In this document: positions 5,378 through 14,436 of the stretch, in pieces | How positions within the stretch are numbered: position 1 is the first letter of the stretch | Layout of the letters: every line of letters starts with the position of its first letter | Source of the DNA: Chromatiales bacterium | Lineage (GTDB): Bacteria; Pseudomonadota; Gammaproteobacteria; Steroidobacterales; Woeseiaceae | Direction of reading: 5' to 3' | NCBI GenBank assembly: GCA_024679535.1 | Contig: JAIBDF010000008.1 | Span: 1 to 41,999, forward strand | Length of the DNA stretch: 41,999 bases | Position numbers and translations under genes: made by a program | The notes under the pieces: model-generated | What the model was told of the DNA's origin: nothing | What the model saw: only the letters and a program-made list of their open reading frames with translations | Databases searched by the model: none

Positions 5378-5869
5378 AGGGACTGCCTGGTCGGTTCGGG
5401 ACAGATGTAATTGTAGTGCATCAGGAGAAAGGTGATGTTGCCGCAGTCCTTTCAAATGAGTCGAACGGCACAGGCGCAACATGCAAAAAACGCGCAGGGA
5501 GGGGGCGTCGTCGTATCCGAATCAGGAAGCCGCGCGCCACAGTCGATGGACTCGTTGTTCCTACCTTCAGCACGAACAGAATTAACCAACTGGTTAGCTT
5601 CTGCATACAGTCACTCCACAACAGACTCCTGCACCAGGTGTTTCTGTGTGCAAACAGGATTCCTTTCGCAGGATGCGGGAGATCCTCCTGCGCGGGGCTT
5701 GCAGTCACCGGTCCCTGATAGCATCATCGATCTGCCGGGAGCGCCCTTCGGCGGACTGGCAATCTTTAATAGAAGAGTATTGCACCGAGCGGCTTCCGGA
5801 CATTCTGCGAACCGTGCACAGCCCCTCTCCAGTCCGGGCACGGCAAAAAATAAATTGAGCGGAGCTCAA
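5378..5869. other. Intergenic region before the efflux operon
   Basis: About 490 bp between divergent genes. Overlapping frames here have no recognisable protein similarity. The only notable structure is the inverted repeat at 5583-5596. Confidence 0.5.
5583..5596. promoter_or_regulatory. TetR-type operator candidate TAACCA-AC-TGGTTA
   Basis: A perfect 6-bp inverted repeat with a two-base spacer in the region upstream of an RND efflux operon. The AACCAnnTGGTT form resembles operators of TetR-family efflux repressors. No tetR gene is in the window, so the regulator would be encoded elsewhere. Confidence 0.4.
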
Positions 5870-7033
5870 ATGAACGTTGCACACCACTCCTATTCACGCC
5901 GGTTAGTCTGCGCGCTGCTGGTGTCCGGCCCAGCCTTTCTGACCGCATGTGCTCCGGAGGCGCCACCGGCGCCGCCGCTGATCGAGATCGCTGTGCTTGA
6001 GGTTCAGGAGCAGGATATTCCGATCTATTTCGACATGATCGGGCAGACCAGCGGTTCGGTTGATATTCCGATTCGCGCCCGTGTTGATGGTGTGCTCGAG
6101 GAGATGCAGTTCAGGGAGGGACGCGGTGTCAAGAAGGGTCAGTTGCTGTATGTCATCGATCCTGCGCCCTATCAGTCGAAAGTCGTAGAGGCAGAGGGCC
6201 GGCTCTCCGAGGCGCAAACCAATCTCGCCAAGACCAGGAGTGACCTGGATCGCATTCGCCCGCTCGCGGAGATGGACGCGGTCAGCCAGCAGGACCTCGA
6301 CTCTGCCGTCGCTCAGTACGAGGCAGCCCAGGCATCCCAGAAGTCCGCCGGTGCCCAGGTCGAGCAGGCTGAGATTCAGCTTGGCTACACCCGCATCCGC
6401 GCACCCATTGATGGGCGGATTGGCATTTCCAAGGCCAAGGTCGGTGAGTACGTAGGGCGGGATCCAAACCCTGTCGTTCTCAACTTCGTTTCACAGACTG
6501 ATCCCATTCGCGTTCGTTTCTCCATCAACGAGCGCGAGTACCTGAGATTCAGCAGGCAGTATGCGGCCAATGTCCGGCCCGGTGATCCTGAGGAGGAGGC
6601 GCCAACCAACCTGCAACTCTTCCTCGCCGACGATTCCGTTCACAATCACCTCGGCAAGATCGTGAATTTCGACGCAGCTATCGACCCGACCACGGGCACA
6701 TTTACGCTCGAGGCTGACTTTCCGAACCCCGAAAGAATTGTGCTTGCCGGCCAGTTTGCCCGGGTCAGGGGCCAAGCCGAAGAGCGTTCTGCCGCGATTG
6801 CCGTGCCCCAGCGTGCCGTGATGGAAATCCAGGGGCTCTACCAGCTGGCGGTAATCGGTGACGACGATATTGTCGAGATCCGGCAGGTAGAAATGGGCCC
6901 ACGGATCGACGATGACTGGATTGTCGATTCCGGCCTGGAGGCTGGAGAGCGGATCGCGCTCGAAGGCCTGCAGCGATTGCGCCCTGGCGCCAAAGTTGTT
7001 GTCAAGCCGGCATCCGGCGTGACGGGCGGCTGA
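5870..7033 (+). CDS. RND efflux periplasmic adaptor (AcrA/MexA type) lipoprotein
   Basis: A 387-aa membrane fusion protein. GGAG at 5861-5864 fixes the ATG at 5870, far inside a longer open frame. The signal ends in lipobox FLTAC, so it should be anchored by lipidation. Then come the barrel-sandwich/lipoyl halves (SVDIPIRARVDGVL and DPAPYQSKV), an alpha-helical hairpin (about residues 100-165) and a second lipoyl half with GYTRIRAPIDGRIG, followed by beta-barrel and membrane-proximal domains. It bridges the inner-membrane pump (start 4 bp downstream) and the outer-membrane channel. Confidence 0.93.
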   Translation: MNVAHHSYSRRLVCALLVSGPAFLTACAPEAPPAPPLIEIAVLEVQEQDIPIYFDMIGQTSGSVDIPIRARVDGVLEEMQFREGRGVKKGQLLYVIDPAPYQSKVVEAEGRLSEAQTNLAKTRSDLDRIRPLAEMDAVSQQDLDSAVAQYEAAQASQKSAGAQVEQAEIQLGYTRIRAPIDGRIGISKAKVGEYVGRDPNPVVLNFVSQTDPIRVRFSINEREYLRFSRQYAANVRPGDPEEEAPTNLQLFLADDSVHNHLGKIVNFDAAIDPTTGTFTLEADFPNPERIVLAGQFARVRGQAEERSAAIAVPQRAVMEIQGLYQLAVIGDDDIVEIRQVEMGPRIDDDWIVDSGLEAGERIALEGLQRLRPGAKVVVKPASGVTGG

Positions 7034-7036
7034 TCG

Positions 7037-10000
7037 ATGGCTGAGTTTTTCGTCGGCCGACCCATCGTGGCGATGGTCCTCGCGATCGTCATCGTCATCG
7101 TGGGTGTGGTGGCGATGAGCGCACTGCCCATCGCGCAATATCCTGACATTACACCGCCGCAGGTATCCGTCACCGCCAACTACACCGGTGCTAACGCGAT
7201 CGCAGTTGAAGAGTCTGTCGCCACGCCGATCGAGCAGAAGGTCAACGGCGTGGAAAACATGATCTACATGAAGTCCACGAACGCCAGCAGCGGCTCCATG
7301 TCTCTGCAGGTTTCGTTCGAGGTTGGGACCGACCTCGACATGGCAAACGTGCTGACCCAGAACCGCGTCTCGGAAGCGCAGGCGTTACTGCCCGAGGAGG
7401 TCAAGCGCCTGGGCGTCACAGTGAAGAAGAAATTGTCTTTTCCGCTGCTACTGATTTCATTGATCTCACCCAATGGCACCTACGATGAAGAGTTCCTGAC
7501 CAACTACGCAACGATCAACGTATTGGATGAGCTCGCACGTATCCGCGGCGTGGGGCAGGCCGAGGTCACCGGCGGTGCGGCGTTCGAATACGCAATGCGC
7601 GTCTGGATCAAGCCTGACCAGCTGGCCAAGCTGGGCCTCACCGTGCCCGACATCACCAACGCGATCCGCGAGCAAAACGTACTCATCCCTGCCGGGCAGA
7701 TAGGCGGCCCTCCGGCACCGCCTGGCACCGAATTCACCTACACGGTGAAGACGCCAGGCCGTCTGGTGACGGCACAGGAGTTCGGGCAGGTGGTTGTTCG
7801 TTCCAATCCGGATGGCTCGCAGGTGTTCCTCCGCGATGTGGCGAGAATTGAGCTGGGTACACAGAACTACCTGGTCTCGGCAAAACTGAATGCTGCAGCG
7901 TCGGCATTGTTGATGGTCTATCAGCTGCCCGATGCGAACGGCCTTGACGTTGCTGACGAGGTGTTCACAACACTGGAGCAACTCAAGCTCCGCTTTCCGC
8001 AGGATGTCGACTACGTCATTTCTCTTGATACCACCCGGCCGATCGAAGCGGGTATTCGCGAAATTGTTGTAACGCTGTTCCAGGCTGTCGCGCTCGTCAT
8101 CCTGGTTGTATACATCTTCCTGCAGAATGTCCGCTCAACACTGATACCAGCGCTCGCTGTGCCGGTGTCGCTGATCGGCACGTTCGCGGTATTTCCGCTG
8201 CTCGGATTCTCGATTAACACCTTGTCATTGCTGGGCCTGGTGCTCGCAATCGGCATAGTGGTCGATGATGCCATCGTAGTTGTAGAAGCGGTCGCGCAGA
8301 AGATGGAAAAGGGCATGCCCGCCAAGGAAGCGACGATCGAGGCAATGCGCGAGGTATCCGCTCCCATCGTCGCTACGTCGTTGTCGCTGATCGCGGTGTT
8401 TGTGCCCGTTGCCACCATGGGTGGTATTACCGGCAGTCTCTACCAGCAGTTCGCCATCACGATCGCTATTTCTGTTGCGATATCGTCGGTTAATGCGTTG
8501 ACGCTGAGCCCGGCACTATGCGGCATGCTGTTGAAGCCGCCCGGCGAAACCAAGTCGACATTCCAGAAGTTTTTCGATGCGTTTAACACCCGCTTCGAGT
8601 GGGTGACAGAAAAATTCATGATCTTCACCGGCTTCTTTACCCGCAAGCTGGTTCGAGCAGGTGTGCTGCTCGGGGCGCTGATTGTCGCGCTCGCGTTACT
8701 GTTCCAGGTGGTACCTGGCGGGTTTGTGCCGGAAGAGGACCAGGGCTACATCATGGCTGCCGTGCAGCTGCCCGATGCCGCGTCCCTGCAACGCACCGAA
8801 GAAGTGATGGCGAAGGTTGACGAGCTGCTCGCAGAGTTCAACGCCATTGAAACCTATACGTCGATCGCCGGCTTCAGCATGCTGACGGGCACCACCCAGC
8901 CGAATGCCGGCTTCGTGTTCCTGCAGTTAAAGGAGTGGGACGAACGACCCGAGGTCGAGGACAATGCCAGCAACCTTGTGCGGCGGCTGAACGCAGCGTT
9001 CGCGACCCGTATCGTCGACGCCTTTGCCTTCGCATTTGGACCGCCGGCAATTCCCGGGCTCGGCACCGGATCGGGCTTTACGATGATGTTGCAGGATCGT
9101 CGTGGCAGCAGCCCTGAATACCTTGCTGAACAAACCTCCAGGTTTGCAGCTGCGGCAATGGAACGACCGGAGATTGCCAGCTCGGGTACGTTGTACCGTG
9201 CCAGTGTTCCGCAGGTTTCTCTCGACATTGACTCCGCGCAGGCATTGAAGATGGGCGTTGCGCTTTCTGACATCAATACGTCAATCGGTGCCTTTCTCGG
9301 TGGCGCGTACGTCAACGACTTCAATCGTTTTGGTCGCCTTTACAAGGTCTATGTCCAGGCTGAGCCGGAGTACCGCGCGCGTGAAGACGGTATCCGCATG
9401 TTCCATGTGCGCAATCACGACGGCGACATGGTGCCGCTGGCAACGCTCGTTACCACGAATCGCACCCAGGGCCCCGAGTTTACGAACCGCTTTAACCTGT
9501 TCCGCTCCGCAGAACTGACCGGCCAACCCTCAGCTGGCTATAGTTCCGCCCAGGCATTGACAGCGCTCGAAGAAGTTGCCGAACAAACACTGCCGTCTGA
9601 CATGAGCTACGCGTGGGCAAACATGTCGTTCCAGGAGAAGGCGGCCGAAGGTACCGGTTCCGTTGTGTTCATCATGGCGCTGGTGTTCGTATTCCTGATC
9701 CTGGCCGCGCAGTACGAGAGCTGGTCGCTGCCGGTAAGCGTCATGTTGGGTACGCCGATCGCTGTGTTCGGCGCGATCCTCGGTTTATGGGTTGCGCGGC
9801 TGTTCAGCGAAAGCTACGTGAACAACGTGTTCGCACAGATCGGGCTTGTCTTGCTGATTGGCATGGCGGCGAAGAATGCCATCCTGATTGTCGAGTTCGC
9901 ATCGCAGGAAATGCAGCGCGGCAAAGACCCGTTACAGGCAGCACTGGATGCGGCAAAGTCTCGATTCCGACCTATCCTGATGACTGCTTTCTCGTTCATT

Positions 10001-10195
10001 CTGGGCGTGGTGCCGCTGCTGATTGCATCGGGCGCTGGTGCGGAAGCGCGTAAGGTCATGGGCATGACGGTATTCAGTGGAATGCTCGCCGCAACCATTA
10101 TCGGTGTGCTGGTCGTACCGGCCATGTTCGTCTTCGTCGAGAAATACATCAGCAAACGCAAGCCGGCTGAGTCGACGCCGGGGGGTGCAGGCTGA
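7037..10195 (+). CDS. RND efflux inner-membrane transporter (HAE1, AcrB/MexB type)
   Basis: A 1052-aa proton-driven multidrug transporter of full family length, with N-terminal FFVGRPIVAMV membrane helix, a porter domain starting IAQYPDITPPQVSV, and TM4 containing GIVVDDAIVVVEAV with the two essential Asp residues of proton relay. GFVPEEDQGY opens the second half. It belongs to the hydrophobic/amphiphilic efflux-1 group by these motifs. It starts 4 bp after the adaptor and its last codons overlap the outer-membrane factor start (TGATG), so the three genes are one operon. Substrate cannot be read from sequence. Confidence 0.95.
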   Translation: MAEFFVGRPIVAMVLAIVIVIVGVVAMSALPIAQYPDITPPQVSVTANYTGANAIAVEESVATPIEQKVNGVENMIYMKSTNASSGSMSLQVSFEVGTDLDMANVLTQNRVSEAQALLPEEVKRLGVTVKKKLSFPLLLISLISPNGTYDEEFLTNYATINVLDELARIRGVGQAEVTGGAAFEYAMRVWIKPDQLAKLGLTVPDITNAIREQNVLIPAGQIGGPPAPPGTEFTYTVKTPGRLVTAQEFGQVVVRSNPDGSQVFLRDVARIELGTQNYLVSAKLNAAASALLMVYQLPDANGLDVADEVFTTLEQLKLRFPQDVDYVISLDTTRPIEAGIREIVVTLFQAVALVILVVYIFLQNVRSTLIPALAVPVSLIGTFAVFPLLGFSINTLSLLGLVLAIGIVVDDAIVVVEAVAQKMEKGMPAKEATIEAMREVSAPIVATSLSLIAVFVPVATMGGITGSLYQQFAITIAISVAISSVNALTLSPALCGMLLKPPGETKSTFQKFFDAFNTRFEWVTEKFMIFTGFFTRKLVRAGVLLGALIVALALLFQVVPGGFVPEEDQGYIMAAVQLPDAASLQRTEEVMAKVDELLAEFNAIETYTSIAGFSMLTGTTQPNAGFVFLQLKEWDERPEVEDNASNLVRRLNAAFATRIVDAFAFAFGPPAIPGLGTGSGFTMMLQDRRGSSPEYLAEQTSRFAAAAMERPEIASSGTLYRASVPQVSLDIDSAQALKMGVALSDINTSIGAFLGGAYVNDFNRFGRLYKVYVQAEPEYRAREDGIRMFHVRNHDGDMVPLATLVTTNRTQGPEFTNRFNLFRSAELTGQPSAGYSSAQALTALEEVAEQTLPSDMSYAWANMSFQEKAAEGTGSVVFIMALVFVFLILAAQYESWSLPVSVMLGTPIAVFGAILGLWVARLFSESYVNNVFAQIGLVLLIGMAAKNAILIVEFASQEMQRGKDPLQAALDAAKSRFRPILMTAFSFILGVVPLLIASGAGAEARKVMGMTVFSGMLAATIIGVLVVPAMFVFVEKYISKRKPAESTPGGAG

Positions 10196-11601
10196 TGCTT
10201 GTCAGGTACACCACCCTCACAGTCGCCGCGGTGGTGACTGGCGGCTGTACGCTCGGGCCCGACTATGAGCGCCCCGAGCTTGCGACGCCGGAGTCCTACA
10301 TTCAGCCAGTGCAGGAGGGCGTTAGCATCGCCAATGCGCCGTGGTGGGAGTTGTTTGAAGACCCGGTATTGAATGAACTCGTCGAAACGGCGCTGGTTGA
10401 GAATCAGGATCTCGGCATCGCTGTCGCCCGCATCCAGGAATTCCGCGCGATCCTGGGCGTTACCCGTTCCTCGCAATTTCCGACCGTTGATATCGCTGCC
10501 CGTGGTGGCCGTACGGACCCCAGTCAGAACACGGTTAACGGCCAGCTGACAGATGGCTTTGCCGACAGCTACCAGCTGAGCGGTGACGTCTTCTTTGAGC
10601 TTGACCTGTTCGGCCGGCTCCGTCGCTCGACAGAAGCCGCGCGGGCTGAGCTGCTCGCGGTCGAAGAGAACCGGCGCAATGTCACGATCAGTCTGATCGC
10701 CAGCGTCGCATCAACCTACATGCTGCTGCGCGATCTCGACGCTCAACTTGAAATCTCCACGCGCACAGAAGCTGCGCGTGCCGACAGCCTGCGCATCATT
10801 GAGGCCCGGTTCGAAAAAGGCACGGCGCCGCGCCTCGATGTCGACCAGGCGGAGATCGAGCTTGCCATCGCCAGCGCTTCGGTCGCTGCAACTGAACGCC
10901 TTGTCGCGCAGACCGAAAATTCGCTGAGCGTGCTCATCGGACGCAACCCCGGTGCAATTATTCGCGGGCTGAGTCTGGAGCGGCAAACAGTGCCGCCGAG
11001 CATTCCTGCCGGACTGCCCTCCGAACTTTTGCAGCGCCGCCCCGACGTGCTGGCTTCCGAGGCATCGCTTGCAGCACAGACAGCGCGAATTGGCATTGCC
11101 GAGGCGGCGCGCTGGCCGTCAATTTCGCTCACCGGTTCACTTGGATTCGAAAGCACAGATCTGTCGACGCTAACGGATAGCGAGTCCGGTTTCTGGAATT
11201 TTGGCGGCAACATCCTGCAGCCGCTGTTCAATGCCGGTCGTAATCGCAGCCAGGTCGAGGCCGAAGTGGCACGCACCGAGCAGGCATTGTTGAGCTATGA
11301 GCAAATTGTACTGCGTGCTTTTGCGGAAGTGGAAGACGCGCTGGTCGCAGTGCGAACCTACCGTATTGAGTACGACGCGCGCACCCGGCAAGTCAATGCG
11401 GCGCGTAATGCGTCCATCCTCTCAAGGGCCCGATACAACGGCGGTGTAACCAGCTACCTCGAGGTGCTCGACATCGAGCGGTCACTGTTCAGCGCCGAAC
11501 TCAGCCAGTCGCAAACCCGACGCCTGTATATCACCTCGATCATTGATCTCTACAAGGCGCTTGGCGGTGGCTGGGTGCCCGAGGAGCCTGAATCCGGGTA
11601 G
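10195..11601 (+). CDS. Outer-membrane efflux lipoprotein (OprM/NodT type)
   Basis: A 468-aa TolC-family channel. The N terminus has a short signal with a TGGC lipobox, followed by LGPDYERPE, the typical start of NodT/OprM proteins. Two repeats of the outer-membrane efflux domain follow, the first with DLFGRLRRSTEAARAEL and the second with LLQRRPDVLASEASLAAQTARIG. The start codon overlaps the pump stop. It completes the tripartite efflux system. Confidence 0.93.
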   Translation: MLVRYTTLTVAAVVTGGCTLGPDYERPELATPESYIQPVQEGVSIANAPWWELFEDPVLNELVETALVENQDLGIAVARIQEFRAILGVTRSSQFPTVDIAARGGRTDPSQNTVNGQLTDGFADSYQLSGDVFFELDLFGRLRRSTEAARAELLAVEENRRNVTISLIASVASTYMLLRDLDAQLEISTRTEAARADSLRIIEARFEKGTAPRLDVDQAEIELAIASASVAATERLVAQTENSLSVLIGRNPGAIIRGLSLERQTVPPSIPAGLPSELLQRRPDVLASEASLAAQTARIGIAEAARWPSISLTGSLGFESTDLSTLTDSESGFWNFGGNILQPLFNAGRNRSQVEAEVARTEQALLSYEQIVLRAFAEVEDALVAVRTYRIEYDARTRQVNAARNASILSRARYNGGVTSYLEVLDIERSLFSAELSQSQTRRLYITSIIDLYKALGGGWVPEEPESG

Positions 11602-11861
11602 TACACCGGGCTGGCGTTACGTCACATCCCGCAACGTGAATTCATGAGCACGCGACGAAATGTCCCGTTCGCGCACCCAGAGACCAGACGCCAGGGCCCG
11701 CCGATTCTTCGGCTTCGGGCGCAATGTGACATTGCTACCTTCAAAAAACAGGGGATCGAACTTCCGCTGGATTGATTGTTTCGGGTGGGTCTTGCGAGGA
11801 GCCAGGCAAAGAATACGCTATAGTCCGGTTTGCTTGAAAACATCAGAAGAAGGCGATCAAT

Positions 11862-13166
11862 ATGCTAAGAAGAGAATTTTTGGGGGTCGCAGGCCTCGCT
11901 CTGGGAGCAACCGCTTATGGTTCAGGCTCCAGCATTGCAGCAGCAGCGACGCCGGGTTCCAGCGCCATTGAAGCAGGTGATTGGGTGGCGCTGAGAAACC
12001 TGTTTCCTCTGACACGCGACTACATCCAACTTTCTACGTTCTTGCTGGCGTCCCATCCCAAGCCGGTTTCCGACGAAATTGATCGCCACCGTCGCGGCCT
12101 GGACGAAAATCCTTCTGATTACTGGCATGAACATTTCGAAACGATCGACGGAGAAGTTTCCGCTGCAGCAGCTCGTTACATGGGCGGGCAGGGAAGACAG
12201 ATCGCGCTAACCGATAGCACTACGATGGGGCTCGGGCTGGTCTACAGCGGTTTGAATTTGCGGCCCGGCGACGAAATTTTGCAGACCACGCATGATCATT
12301 ACTCCACTGATCTGTCGTTGGCTAACAGGGCTGAAAGAACCGGCGCAAAGATTCGCAGGATTTCGCTCTACGAAAATCCTGCCAGGATATCTGAAGACTC
12401 GATCGTCAGTAACTTGCGGCAGGGCATTTCGGATAGCACGCAAGTGGTTGCGGTGACCTGGGTGCACTCGTCAACGGGTGTGAAGTTGCCGTTGCGGGCC
12501 ATGGCAGATGCGATTGGCGAGATCAATCGAAAACGCGCTGAGGAAGACCAGATTCTATTTTGTGTCGATGGAGTCCATGGTTTCGGCGTAGAAGATCAGG
12601 ATGTGAGCAAATTGGGCTGTGACTTCTTTATCGCGGGAACACACAAATGGATTTTTGGGCCGCGCGGGACAGGCGTGATCTGGGGAAATGATCGTGCATG
12701 GCAACAGTCGGTAGCCGTAATTCCGAGCTTCAGTGCATCGTACAATGTTTGGCTTGGGCTGGAGGCGCAAGACCAGGTTCCCGTAGGTGAGCATATGTCA
12801 CCCGGTGGGTTCCACTCTTTCGAACATCGCTGGGCGCTTCCTGCCGCGTTCGAATTGCACTTACAACTGAATAAGGCCAAGGTTCAGGAACGCATACATC
12901 AGCTCAATACCCAGACCAAAGAAGGACTGGCAAAGATGTCGCACGTGAAACTCTATACGCCGATGAGCAGCGAATTGTCAGCCGGCCTGGCGTGTTTCGA
13001 TGTCGATGGAATCAGCGCCCAGGAAGTTGTCACGCGAATGCATGACAAAGGCATCATCATGAGCAGCACGCCCTACCGCGAGAGCTACGCGCGTTTTGCA
13101 CCGAGCTTGATTAATAACGAGAACGAAATCGATCGGGCGTTGGCCGGTATCGCTGAATTAAAATAA
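11862..13166 (+). CDS. Tat-exported class V aminotransferase family protein
   Basis: A 434-aa PLP fold-type I enzyme. The N terminus (LRREFLGVAGLALGATAYG) is a twin-arginine signal, so the folded, cofactor-loaded protein is probably exported. The class V signature is present: D236 in CVDGVHGFG (contacts the PLP ring), and FIAGTHKWIFGPRGTG with the probable Schiff-base Lys262. It is closest in layout to isopenicillin-N-epimerase/cysteine-desulfurase-like members; substrate unknown. It is monocistronic, about 260 bp after the efflux operon. Confidence 0.85.
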   Translation: MLRREFLGVAGLALGATAYGSGSSIAAAATPGSSAIEAGDWVALRNLFPLTRDYIQLSTFLLASHPKPVSDEIDRHRRGLDENPSDYWHEHFETIDGEVSAAAARYMGGQGRQIALTDSTTMGLGLVYSGLNLRPGDEILQTTHDHYSTDLSLANRAERTGAKIRRISLYENPARISEDSIVSNLRQGISDSTQVVAVTWVHSSTGVKLPLRAMADAIGEINRKRAEEDQILFCVDGVHGFGVEDQDVSKLGCDFFIAGTHKWIFGPRGTGVIWGNDRAWQQSVAVIPSFSASYNVWLGLEAQDQVPVGEHMSPGGFHSFEHRWALPAAFELHLQLNKAKVQERIHQLNTQTKEGLAKMSHVKLYTPMSSELSAGLACFDVDGISAQEVVTRMHDKGIIMSSTPYRESYARFAPSLINNENEIDRALAGIAELK

Positions 13167-13244
13167 GCAGAAAGATTTTTCGGTAGTTGCTGCTGCCTGC
13201 TTCGGTGGTTCGACAGACTCGGCCTTGCGTCACTTACTTATTGC

Positions 13245-13395
13245 TCTCTGCAACGAACGCGACCGGTCTCTTCTGGCTGATCGCACACCTGTGCATTGCG
13301 AAGCGACCGGGCGCCGGTACGTTAATCATGATTCCGTGTTCGTAAAGTAAAACAGCAGGCTGCAGATCGTTCAACAGCAGTGGCCTGAACAAAGT
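13245..13395 (-). pseudogene. Decayed second copy of the GSU2403-type nucleotidyltransferase
   Basis: The minus strand encodes LNDLQPAVLLYEHGIMINVPAPGRFAMHRCAISQ in pieces, closely matching the C-terminal conserved block of the protein at 1800-2828. The nucleotide match to 2006-2110 is also visible. The N-terminal part and the true C terminus are missing. It sits alone between the aminotransferase gene and the riboswitch. Confidence 0.75.
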
Positions 13396-13524
13396 TCGCT
13401 AAATTTCTTCTATTCGATGAAATTAACTTGTCAGTACCGTGCCCAGTTTGCCTTACTCACTTACAGCGTACTGACACATATGTTAAGTCGGGCTTGCAAC
13501 GCAGTGAGCACTGCTCTAGGTTGA

Positions 13525-13613
13525 TCCCACTGATAAAGGCAAACCCGTTGAAAGACGGGGACGCAAAACCACCGGTCTAAGGACGAGAATCGTCTAGGAC
13601 AGCGGAGTCGCCA
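13525..13613 (+). ncRNA. Cyclic di-GMP-I (GEMM-I) riboswitch
   Basis: The conserved GEMM-I elements appear in order: AAAGGCAAACC (from 13534), the hairpin closed by a GAAA tetraloop (GAAAGACGGGG), GACGCAAAACCACCGG, then TAAGG...AGGACAGCGGAG and GTCGCC. Order, spacing and sequence fit the class that binds c-di-GMP. GGAG at 13604-13607 lies inside the 3' part of the aptamer and 7 bases before the ATG at 13615, so ligand binding probably controls translation directly. Confidence 0.88.
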
Positions 13614-13614
13614 G

Positions 13615-14436
13615 ATGAAGCTCGAAGATTCAGGGTTACGGAGACAACCGTTTCAAACCCACGGGAAGCCAATAGTGCTGGTCCCGTACGCGTCGCAGAA
13701 AGCCGCAATCCGGTTTCTCAACGAAACGCGTTTTAATGACCACGGCCTGGGCCTGTTTCATGGCCCGCCTCTGTCTGGCAAAACCTCCGCCATTCGACAA
13801 TTCACAACCCTGCTGCCGGACGACTACGCCGTTGCCGTTGTCGACGGCGCGGACAGGGACCCGAAAGCGTTCTTGCAGGAAATCCTGAGCCAGTTCGGGT
13901 ACGACCTCGGCCTCGAATCCGCCAACGAGCACTTCAGTATGGTCAGGGTTTTCGCCATGCAACAGACGGTCAGTGCCCAGGCTCCGTTGCTCATCGTCGA
14001 AAATGCGCATGCGATGAAACCGGTTCTATTGGACGTGCTTTGTGAGCTCGCCGAATTGACGGCCAACGGGAAAATGGCCCTGCGGATTGTTCTTGTGAGC
14101 GACCGGCCAATGCTGCCCATTGTCCAGGCACCGGCCATGCAATCCATAGCGACTCGCGTAACCGGCAAGTTTCTGCTGCAGCCATTGAAGCGGAAAGAAA
14201 CGGCTAACTACATTCACAAGAAGCTCGCGAGCGGCGGCTGCCACAACCCTCGGTCCCTCATACCGATGACCGTCTGCGATTGCTTGCACATAGCATCCAG
14301 CGGCTGGCCCGGTGTGATTGACCGCATGGCCATGATGGCCCTGGCCAAGGCCGAACATTTCCCTTTGCGCGCCGATCACATTCCCCGGCCGGCGACAACA
14401 AATCACAAATTACTTGTACCAAGGAGAGTGTCATGA
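13615..14436 (+). CDS. ExeA/GspA-like AAA ATPase under c-di-GMP riboswitch
   Basis: A 273-aa ATPase of the short ExeA-like (AAA_22) type. Walker A is GPPLSGKTS at 50-58 and Walker B is PLLIVEN at about 124-130, followed by AHAMKPVLLDVL. There is no peptidoglycan-binding or membrane domain, unlike full ExeA/GspA. The ATG at 13615 directly follows the riboswitch aptamer. Its stop overlaps the start of the OmpA-like lipoprotein gene (ATGA), so the two are translationally coupled. Envelope or exopolysaccharide/secretion work is an inference from its partner and c-di-GMP control. Confidence 0.85.
   Translation: MKLEDSGLRRQPFQTHGKPIVLVPYASQKAAIRFLNETRFNDHGLGLFHGPPLSGKTSAIRQFTTLLPDDYAVAVVDGADRDPKAFLQEILSQFGYDLGLESANEHFSMVRVFAMQQTVSAQAPLLIVENAHAMKPVLLDVLCELAELTANGKMALRIVLVSDRPMLPIVQAPAMQSIATRVTGKFLLQPLKRKETANYIHKKLASGGCHNPRSLIPMTVCDCLHIASSGWPGVIDRMAMMALAKAEHFPLRADHIPRPATTNHKLLVPRRVS

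Noticed and set aside
4601-5410. 269-codon plus-strand frame opposite DUF2797
   Set aside because: DUF2797 on the minus strand has a conserved Cys cluster; the plus frame has none and no ribosome-binding site.
5432-5869. N-terminal extension of the RND adaptor by 146 codons
   Set aside because: The lipoprotein signal begins at ATG 5870 with GGAG in front; the extension lacks domains.
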